Assembly: GCA_024743115.1 (NCBI GenBank)
Contig: JANSXC010000009.1
Coordinates: 124,001-188,000, forward strand
Reading direction: 5' to 3'
Length of the DNA: 64,000 bases
Source: a bacterium
GTDB lineage: Bacteria > Planctomycetota > UBA1135 > UBA2386
The first letter of the stretch is position 1; each line of letters opens with the position of its first letter. The notes beneath the pieces are model-generated. The model did no database searches, had not been told where the DNA came from, and saw nothing but the letters and a program-made list of their open reading frames with translations. Position numbers and translations under genes: made by a program. Below are positions 9,722-16,426 of this stretch, one piece after another.

Positions 9722-11365
9722 TCAGCGCATCACGCCTTCGCCACCATTGCTGACGGCCAGGCCCGCTGCGTTACGCGACGGATCGAGCACGAGCGCCTGC
9801 ACGAAGAAGTCCTGACCGGCGAACGCGCTCGCGGCCGGCAACGGCAGCGGCCAGTTCGCGACTCCGCCGCTCGGCACGACGAGCGTCGTGAGCGCCGGCG
9901 CGACGAGGCCGGTACATCCCGGCATGCCGAAGCCCGCAAGCGGCAGCGGCAACGCCTGGCCGGCCCACACGGTTTTGGAGAACCCGATCATCCCGATCGT
10001 CAGTCCGCCCGGCGCCGGCGGTAGCTGCTGCACCCGCAGGTCGAACGTACCGCCGAGCACGGGCAAGCTCGCGGGCGCGCTGGCCAGCACCGGCGGCACC
10101 GAACTGCAGCCCGTACCGAAAGCCTGGAACGCGGCGCCTGCCGGCCGAATGCGCTGCACGCTGCCGCGGGTGCTGCTGCGCCGTTCGACGAAGTAGAGCG
10201 CGCCGTCAGGACCGACCCGGCCGGCCGTGATCCAGCGCAGGCCCGTGGCCCACAGCTCGGCCGTCGGCTGCCCCGGCACGGGCACCGCGTTCTGCCAGCC
10301 GCTGCCGCCATCGAGCCGCCACACGTCGCCGGAGAAGTGTTCGACATAGAAGTAGTCGCCGTCGTATCCCGGGCCGAACCGGAACGGCGCCGCAGGGTCG
10401 GCGCGGTACACCGCGAGCGAGACCAGCGCGAAGAAGCTTGCCGGGATCGCGTGTTCCGCGATCGGCGTGATCGACGGCGGCTCGTTCCCGGCGCAGGTCA
10501 GCCACGGCGCCGACCCCTCACGCCACGGCCAACCGAGATTGCCGCCCGCAGTATCGATGCGCGAGATTTCGTCGAAAGCCTGCTCACCGACGTCCGCCAC
10601 GAACAACTCGCCGGCGACCGGATCGATATCGAATCGGAACGGGTTGCGCAGACCGGTCGCCCAGACGAGCGGCGCGACGTCCCCCGGGCCCGTGAACGGG
10701 TTGCCCGCCGGCACGAGCGCGGACCGCGGCGGCGGCCCACCGCTGCCGGGCGGCAACCCATCGACCCGGAGGCGCACGAGCTTGCCGTGGAACGCGGTCA
10801 CGTCCTGCGCGAGACACCCGTTGCGATCATCACCGAAGCTCGCGTAGAGCATGCCATCCCCGCCGAACCGCAGCTCGCCGCCTTCGTGCTGCGGCACGGT
10901 GTCGGGGATCCCGGCGAGCACGACGTACGAACTGCCGAACTGCAGGTTGCTGCTCGCGGCGTTGCCAAGGTCACCCGTGATCTCGTAACGCGTGATGCGT
11001 AGATCAGCGGCAGCCGCGTCCGTGTGGTAGCAGTAGAGGAACGGCCGCGCGGGCCACTGCGGGTCGACCGCGAGGGCGAGCAGTCCCTGGCTGTAGGAAA
11101 CCGCGAGCCCCGGCACGGTGCCGACCGTGCTCACGCTGCCGCTGACGACGACCTTGACCGCACCCGTGTCCTGCTCGGCGAAAAGGAGCCGACCATCGGG
11201 CAGGAAGTCGAGGGCGATGGGACCCCGTTGGTTGCCGGCAACGGTCTCGACGACGAAGCCGAGAGGCAGCGACTGCGCCGGCGCCAGGGCGACCCCGACG
11301 GCGACCGGGAATGCGATCACGGCGGCCCGGCCGAGGCTGAGGATTCGGGATACGGTCGGTGTCAT
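9722..11365 (-). CDS. Secreted glucose/sorbosone dehydrogenase-like beta-propeller protein
   Basis: A 547-residue protein with a signal peptide (to about residue 30, ending in APAQ), then a PQQ-dependent sugar dehydrogenase / GSDH-type six-bladed propeller. Motifs include PDGRLLFAEQDTGAVKVV, the GGELRFGGDGMLYASFGD stretch and GLRNPFRFDIDP. The reaction in the family is oxidation of aldose sugars with PQQ outside the cytoplasm; the true substrate is unknown. The last 125 or so residues are a separate beta-rich domain (starting near FGTGCSSVPP) also seen on other secreted proteins of this window. The start at 11365 has AGGA 8-9 bases upstream. It is divergent from the cytochrome c gene. Confidence 0.82.
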   Translation of the reverse strand: MTPTVSRILSLGRAAVIAFPVAVGVALAPAQSLPLGFVVETVAGNQRGPIALDFLPDGRLLFAEQDTGAVKVVVSGSVSTVGTVPGLAVSYSQGLLALAVDPQWPARPFLYCYHTDAAAADLRITRYEITGDLGNAASSNLQFGSSYVVLAGIPDTVPQHEGGELRFGGDGMLYASFGDDRNGCLAQDVTAFHGKLVRLRVDGLPPGSGGPPPRSALVPAGNPFTGPGDVAPLVWATGLRNPFRFDIDPVAGELFVADVGEQAFDEISRIDTAGGNLGWPWREGSAPWLTCAGNEPPSITPIAEHAIPASFFALVSLAVYRADPAAPFRFGPGYDGDYFYVEHFSGDVWRLDGGSGWQNAVPVPGQPTAELWATGLRWITAGRVGPDGALYFVERRSSTRGSVQRIRPAGAAFQAFGTGCSSVPPVLASAPASLPVLGGTFDLRVQQLPPAPGGLTIGMIGFSKTVWAGQALPLPLAGFGMPGCTGLVAPALTTLVVPSGGVANWPLPLPAASAFAGQDFFVQALVLDPSRNAAGLAVSNGGEGVMR

Positions 11366-11532
11366 GGCGCTGTTCCTGGGCTCGGAGGCCCCATGCGAGG
11401 AGACCGGGAAGACCGGCCGCCAGCAAGGCCCTGCGAACCTCCCGCTCGCGCCTGACGCCGACTGGCAACGGTCGCCAGCCCCCCGTTCCGGGATCCCTGA
11501 GCCCCGCGATAGCGCCTTCCCGCCAAGCTCGC

Positions 11533-11538
11533 TACCCT
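11533..11538 (+). promoter_or_regulatory. Candidate -10 box (TACCCT) close to the cytochrome c start
   Basis: A TANNNT hexamer ends 10 bases before the ATG at 11549, in the 183-base space between two divergent genes. No ribosome binding site is seen. The evidence is positional only. Confidence 0.3.
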
Positions 11539-11548
11539 TCCACGCCCC

Positions 11549-12292
11549 ATGCATGTCGGCCTTCGCAAAACGATGATGGCAGCGCTCGTCGCGGCGTTCG
11601 TCGGCCAGACCGCCCTGGTCTACGCCGACGGCACCGCGGATCGCACACCGCCGCTCAGCGAGCTCGCGCTCGAGGGGCGGCGCATCTGGCACGCCAACAA
11701 CTGCCAGGCTTGCCACCAGATCTACGGCTTTGGCGGCTTCCTCGGCCCGGACCTCACCAACGCCGGCGCGCGAATGACGACCGAGCGCCTTACCGAGATC
11801 CTCACGGACGGCAATGCGCAAATGCCCGCGTTCGGGATGAACGAAGATCAGATCGCGGCGATCGAGCAGTTCTTGATCGAGCTAGACAAGACCGGCGTCG
11901 GCGTCCCGCGCGCCAACCTGCCGCCCGAACCACAGCGAGTCTTCGACGCGTGCGCGGAGCACGCCAAGGCGGCGCCCGCGGCCGTGCAGCAGGGGTTCGA
12001 GTTGTTCCGCACCGCGTGCAGCGCTTGCCACACGCCGCTCTGTGCGACGCCGCTCGGCCCCAACACTGCGCCGGACCTCAGCACGGTGCGCGAGCGACTC
12101 AGCGACGAAGAGATCTTGAAGACGATCACCGAAGGCCGCCTCGATCGCGGCATGCCGGCGTGGCCGCTCGGCGAACCCGTCAAGACTCAGATCCTGCCGT
12201 TCCTCACCTGGCTCGGCCAGGAGCGTGCGTCGATCTCGAGCGTGGTCGGCGAGACCGAACAAAGCGGCCTGCCGTGGTGGGAGTTCAAATGA
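11549..12292 (+). CDS. Exported diheme cytochrome c, NorC-like electron donor subunit
   Basis: A 247-residue protein with an N-terminal signal or anchor helix and two c-type heme sites: CQACH (residues 52-56) and CSACH (157-161). The first domain (NNCQACHQIYGFGGFLGPDL) matches the pattern of NorC, the cytochrome c subunit of nitric oxide reductase, with a likely Met ligand in AQMPAFG (Met92). The second domain has a likely Met ligand in RGMPAWP. Ordinary NorC has one heme, so the added second domain may serve as an extra electron entry site. The stop overlaps the start of the NorB-like gene (ATGA), so the two are probably one complex. Confidence 0.87.
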   Translation: MHVGLRKTMMAALVAAFVGQTALVYADGTADRTPPLSELALEGRRIWHANNCQACHQIYGFGGFLGPDLTNAGARMTTERLTEILTDGNAQMPAFGMNEDQIAAIEQFLIELDKTGVGVPRANLPPEPQRVFDACAEHAKAAPAAVQQGFELFRTACSACHTPLCATPLGPNTAPDLSTVRERLSDEEILKTITEGRLDRGMPAWPLGEPVKTQILPFLTWLGQERASISSVVGETEQSGLPWWEFK

Positions 12293-13686
12293 CCAGCACC
12301 CTCGATCGCCCGGAGGAAGCCACCGGAGTGGCCGAGCCGACGGACTGCAGCAGCTGCGACGGCACCGTCGTGACGCAGCTGAAGATGGCACTCACGTGCA
12401 TTCTGCTCGCGGTCGTCGGCGGCGCCGCCGCAGCGCTGCACTACATCCCGTCCCTATCGGCCACGCTCAACGACCTCGGCATCGGCCTCGCGCAGCTGCG
12501 ACCGGTCCACACGTCGTTCGCCTCGCTCTGGATCTTCGGAGCCTCGATCGCCGTGATGTATCACTGGCTGTCGACCAGCCACGGCGGCCTCGATGCCGGC
12601 GACCGACTGCGGTTCAAGATCCACACGGTCTGCTGGCTCGTCGCCGGCCTGGGCATCTTCGTGACCCTGCTCTCGGGTATCTCCACGGGCCGTGAGTATC
12701 TCGGCTTCCACTGGTCGTTCAGCGCCGTGCTGCTCATCGGCTGGTTCGCGTTCGCGTGGAACTTCCTGAAGCGCCTGCGCCACGGCTTCTGGGCCCAGCC
12801 GATCTACCTGTGGTTCTGGACCATCGGCACGCTGTACTTCGTCTACACATTCGTCGAAGGCCATAGCTACCTGCTGCCAGCCGTGTTCGAGCAACCCGTG
12901 CGCGACCTGCAGGTGCAGTGGAAGTCCTGCGGCACGCTCGTCGGGTCGTTCAACTTCCTGATGTACGGCTCGCTGACCTACGTCGGCGAAAAGCTCTCCG
13001 GCGATCGCAGCTACGCGCAGTCCCCGACGGCGTTCTGGCTCTTCGGCGTCGGCTGCCTCAACAGCTTCACCAACTACGCGCACCACACCTACCACCTGCC
13101 GCAGGATCCCACGATCAAGTGGATCGCCTTCCTCGTGTCCATGGCCGAGGCGATCATCCTGCTCAAGCTGCTCGTCGACATCTCTCGCATGGTCAAGAAC
13201 CGCAAGCCGAAGCCGTTCTGCGGCCGCGGCAGCTGGCTCACCCACGCCAAGTGGTGGACGACGGTGATGTTGTTCAGCTCCATCGTGATCTCCGTGCCGA
13301 ACTGGAACAGCGTCGTGCACGGCACGCACGTGATCGTCGCCCACGCGATGGGCACGACGATCGGCATCGACACGCTCGTGCTGCTCGGCTGTGCGGCGTT
13401 CCTCGCTTGCGAACTGCGCGGCCGCAGCGGCGTCGACCAGATGAACGCGCCGCTGACGAAGTGGGTGTTGAGCGGCATCAGCCTCGCGCTCGCGGTGCTC
13501 GTCACCTGGCTCACGATCGCGGGCACGACGCACGGCTGGTATCGCTTCCAGGGCGAAGCGACGCCGCAGTGGGTCGTGGACAGCCGTTTCGTGCTGCCGG
13601 TGTTCGGCAGCCTGCTCGGTATCTGCCTGCTGATCGCGACGTTCCGACTGCTGGGGCTACTGCGCTCACGCGGGGCCGCGGCCTGA
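12289..13686 (+). CDS. Heme-copper oxidase superfamily subunit I, NorB-like, with unusual metal ligands
   Basis: A 465-residue protein with 12 predicted membrane helices. It belongs to the family of nitric oxide reductase and cbb3 oxidase catalytic subunits. The helix II heme ligand is His74 (RPVHTS, cbb3-like). Helix VII has the His265-His266 pair. Helix X reads HGTHVIVAHAMG, so the usual His-x-His is His352-x-Met354. Helix VI (about 211-230) contains no histidine, so one Fe-B ligand of canonical enzymes is missing. It probably receives electrons from the coupled diheme cytochrome. Whether it reduces NO, O2 or something else cannot be decided from sequence. The start is the ATG overlapping the upstream TGA. 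Confidence 0.82.
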   Translation: MTSTLDRPEEATGVAEPTDCSSCDGTVVTQLKMALTCILLAVVGGAAAALHYIPSLSATLNDLGIGLAQLRPVHTSFASLWIFGASIAVMYHWLSTSHGGLDAGDRLRFKIHTVCWLVAGLGIFVTLLSGISTGREYLGFHWSFSAVLLIGWFAFAWNFLKRLRHGFWAQPIYLWFWTIGTLYFVYTFVEGHSYLLPAVFEQPVRDLQVQWKSCGTLVGSFNFLMYGSLTYVGEKLSGDRSYAQSPTAFWLFGVGCLNSFTNYAHHTYHLPQDPTIKWIAFLVSMAEAIILLKLLVDISRMVKNRKPKPFCGRGSWLTHAKWWTTVMLFSSIVISVPNWNSVVHGTHVIVAHAMGTTIGIDTLVLLGCAAFLACELRGRSGVDQMNAPLTKWVLSGISLALAVLVTWLTIAGTTHGWYRFQGEATPQWVVDSRFVLPVFGSLLGICLLIATFRLLGLLRSRGAAA

Positions 13687-13750
13687 GCCGCAGCCCCCGC
13701 GGCCAGCCGCCGTGGACCGCCCCCCCATTGGCGGGTTCGCGGGTCCGCCT

Positions 13751-13756
13751 TAGTTT
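13751..13756 (+). promoter_or_regulatory. Candidate -10 box (TAGTTT) close to the beta-helix gene start
   Basis: A TANNNT hexamer in otherwise GC-rich sequence ends 7 bases before the ATG at 13764. This suggests a separate, nearly leaderless transcript for this gene. Confidence 0.4.
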
Positions 13757-13763
13757 TGGTGGC

Positions 13764-15305
13764 ATGGAGACGACTGCCCGGAGCGCCGCCGGAACGGCGC
13801 TGTCTGCGAGCCTGCTCATCGCCAGCCTGCTGGCGACCGGCACCGCCCATGCCCAGACCCTGCGCGTGCCGTCACAATACGCGACGATCGGCGCGGCGCT
13901 CGAAGCGGCGCGGTCAGGCGAGACCGTGCTCGTCGCCCCCGGGACCTACTACGAGAGCATCAACTGGCCTGCCCGCGATGGCATCCGGCTGGTCAGCGAG
14001 GAGGGTGCGCGCAACACGATCATCGACGCCCAGAGCCAGTCGCGGGTGATTGCGTTCGCTTCCTGGTTGATCACACGAGCGACTGTGCTCGAAGGCTTCA
14101 CGATCACGGGCGGCTACGAGACCGGGTTCTTCAACTACGCATACGGCGCCGGGATCCTCTGCGAACAGGCCGGCCCGACGATCCGCAACAACCGGATCAT
14201 CGGCAACGAGCTCCTCCTGCAGACCAACTCGTTCGGGGCAGGAATCTACGTCGGTCGTTCCAGTCCGGGACCGCGCATTGTCGGCAACGAGATCGCCCAC
14301 AACGAGATCTTCGACGCAATCAACGCCGACGGCGTCGGCATCTACGTCGACGGACTCAGCCGCCCGCAGATCCTCGGCAATCGCATCCACAACAACGTGG
14401 CCGGCCCGACGAATCTCGGCACGCGCGGCGTCGCCATCTGCAACTTCGGACAGACCGAGATCTTCAGCAATCTGATCCGCGACAACCTCGCCGCGACTAG
14501 CTACGACAACGTCGGTGCTGGGATCTTCAATTCCAACGCGGCGGCGATCTATCACAACACGATCGTCAACAACGTGCTTGCCGACACGCCGATCCAGCAG
14601 GGCGCCGGGGTCTACACCCGCGGGCATTACTGCACGATGCGCGGCAATATCATCGCCAACAACGTCGGAGCCGGGATCGAGAACGATGCGACACTGCCCT
14701 GGGGCGGCGTCAACACCGACCACGACGTCGTCTGGAACAACGCTCCCGACTACGAGTCGATCGCAGCCGGCCTGAACAATCGTTCCATCGACCCCGGTTT
14801 CGTGAGCCCGGGCAACTACCACCTCGCGCTCGCCTCACCATGCATCGACGCGATGCCGTCGACTCACCTCGCGAACTACGCATTCATGAACATCGACATG
14901 GACGGCGAGCCGCGCGTGCTCGACAGCGACATCGGCGCAGGCTCGGGCCCCGCACGAGTCGACCTCGGGGCCGATGAAGCGTGCCAGACCTTCGTGTCGC
15001 AGGCGGGCACGCCTCAGCCCGGCACCACGACCGACTGGCTCGTCTTCGGGCCGCCGACGGCGACGCTGCACGCGCTGCTGCTCAGCCTGCAGCACGATGC
15101 CACGCTGACGACTCCGTTCGGGAACCTCCTGCTCGGCTCGCCAGTGATTCCCTACATCGGCTTCGGCCAGCAGGGCACGTGGCAGCAAGCACTTCCGCCC
15201 ACTCCGTCCCTGACCGGCATCACGCTGCTCGGCCAAGGCGCCGCCGTGGACACGAACACGGGCTCGGGCCAGCTCTCCGCCGTCTGGAGCGCCACGATTC
15301 GCTGA
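13764..15305 (+). CDS. Secreted right-handed parallel beta-helix protein
   Basis: A 513-residue protein with a signal peptide ending near AHAQ (about residue 31). Residues 35-390 hold repeated beta-helix coils rich in Asn and Gly (for example GPTIRNNRIIGNEL and RIVGNEIAHNEIF), as in the DUF1565 / pectate-lyase-like 'right-handed beta helix' families. These often bind or cleave polysaccharides, but no catalytic residues can be assigned here. The last 110 or so residues form a separate beta-rich domain like those on other secreted proteins in the window. It is monocistronic, with its own promoter-like box, and convergent with the molybdoenzyme operon. Confidence 0.78.
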   Translation: METTARSAAGTALSASLLIASLLATGTAHAQTLRVPSQYATIGAALEAARSGETVLVAPGTYYESINWPARDGIRLVSEEGARNTIIDAQSQSRVIAFASWLITRATVLEGFTITGGYETGFFNYAYGAGILCEQAGPTIRNNRIIGNELLLQTNSFGAGIYVGRSSPGPRIVGNEIAHNEIFDAINADGVGIYVDGLSRPQILGNRIHNNVAGPTNLGTRGVAICNFGQTEIFSNLIRDNLAATSYDNVGAGIFNSNAAAIYHNTIVNNVLADTPIQQGAGVYTRGHYCTMRGNIIANNVGAGIENDATLPWGGVNTDHDVVWNNAPDYESIAAGLNNRSIDPGFVSPGNYHLALASPCIDAMPSTHLANYAFMNIDMDGEPRVLDSDIGAGSGPARVDLGADEACQTFVSQAGTPQPGTTTDWLVFGPPTATLHALLLSLQHDATLTTPFGNLLLGSPVIPYIGFGQQGTWQQALPPTPSLTGITLLGQGAAVDTNTGSGQLSAVWSATIR

Positions 15306-15338
15306 CGGCTCCTGCCGAACCAACCGGGGGAACACCGA

Positions 15339-15812
15339 TCAACGCGGCCCGAGCACCAACAGCAAGACGCAGCGGCCGACCACGACGACGGCGCCCCCGG
15401 CCAACACGATTGCCATTCGCGTCTTCGGCGCGCGTGTCCACACCAAACCGATCAGCATCAGTGCTGCCGACCCCATCGCGATCGCCGCGAAGGTTCGATC
15501 GCGCTCCGGTGCCGGGTCGGACTCGAACGCCATCATCGCGCCGATCACCGTGAGCGGAACGGCGATCATCAGGCTCGCGATCTCCAGCCGGCGCCGGGCA
15601 ACGAACGCAAAGAAGAGGAAGGCGAGCGGGAGAAACAGACTCCAGCCCACGACGGGCCAGACGCCCGCTGACCGACCGAGGAGAATGGCGAGCGGGATCG
15701 TTCCCAGAGCCAACGCAGAGGCCAACCAGCACCACTGCAGTCGACTCCACGACCGAGCTTCGCCGACGACGAACTCGGATGCAGCCGCATGCCGCTCGAG
15801 TGCCCCACTCAT
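15339..15812 (-). CDS. Small four-to-five helix membrane protein at the end of the molybdoenzyme operon
   Basis: A 157-residue hydrophobic protein with four or five membrane helices (for example LFLPLAFLFFAFVARRRLE and MAIVLAGGAVVVVGRCVLLL). I do not recognise a family. Its ATG overlaps the stop of the TorD-like gene (ATGA), so it is the fourth and last gene of the FeS/molybdopterin operon. It has few histidines and no clear heme or quinone motif, and is too short for a NrfD/PsrC anchor. It could nevertheless tether the complex to the membrane; this is inferred only from position. Confidence 0.7.
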   Translation of the reverse strand: MSGALERHAAASEFVVGEARSWSRLQWCWLASALALGTIPLAILLGRSAGVWPVVGWSLFLPLAFLFFAFVARRRLEIASLMIAVPLTVIGAMMAFESDPAPERDRTFAAIAMGSAALMLIGLVWTRAPKTRMAIVLAGGAVVVVGRCVLLLVLGPR

Positions 15813-16426
15813 GCCGGCGAGCCGACGATCTCGTCACACAGATCCGCGACGGCACGAAGCAATGCGCCGTAGAACCCGGGACCGCCCGCCGCGGCCGGAC
15901 TGCGGGCGACCCATGTGAGGTGCGTTGCCCCGAACTTCTGCGCGAACTCCGCGTCGCGGTCGCGCAGCTCGGCCCAAAGCGTGAGCAGACAGCCGAGGTG
16001 ATCGGGAGCCGCACCACGCGCGCCGTCGGCGAGTTCGAGGCCGGCACCCTTCGCGACCTTGCGAACGTCCGCCGCAGCGTCACCGTCGTACTTACCCTCG
16101 CGATACAGCGAATGAACGAGCGGCCCGCGCCCCGCCGGATGCAGGACCTGCGAGAAGAACTGCGCCCCAAGCTCCTCGAGCACGGCGTCACAGTCCGCGC
16201 TCTCGACATCGACCCCGGGAACCTCGATCCCCGTGGCCGCCAGCGCAGCGGCGATCGCCGGCGCCTGCAATTCGACCAGCGTCGGCCGATCGAGCTCGCG
16301 CAGCAACAGCCGGCCGAACAGCCGCGCTACGAGCGTGCGAGGATCGTGAGCGCCAGCATTCGGCGAGTCGCCACCCGCCGGAGCCTCGCCAGGCAAATCG
16401 CCGGCAGGAGTGGAACCGTCCGTCAC
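15809..16426 (-). CDS. TorD/NarJ-type chaperone for the adjacent molybdoenzyme
   Basis: A 205-residue protein of typical length for the TorD/DmsD/NarJ family. The stretch APDHLGCLLTLWAELRDRD carries the conserved acidic-Pro-Asp-His-Leu signature of these chaperones. They bind the twin-arginine signal of the apo-enzyme and hold it until the molybdopterin cofactor is in place. The start is a GTG whose last bases overlap the stop of the molybdopterin subunit gene (GTGA); the longer frame upstream lies inside that gene and is discarded. The first 35 residues are Pro/Gly/Asp-rich and probably disordered. Confidence 0.85.
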   Translation of the reverse strand: MTDGSTPAGDLPGEAPAGGDSPNAGAHDPRTLVARLFGRLLLRELDRPTLVELQAPAIAAALAATGIEVPGVDVESADCDAVLEELGAQFFSQVLHPAGRGPLVHSLYREGKYDGDAAADVRKVAKGAGLELADGARGAAPDHLGCLLTLWAELRDRDAEFAQKFGATHLTWVARSPAAAGGPGFYGALLRAVADLCDEIVGSPA

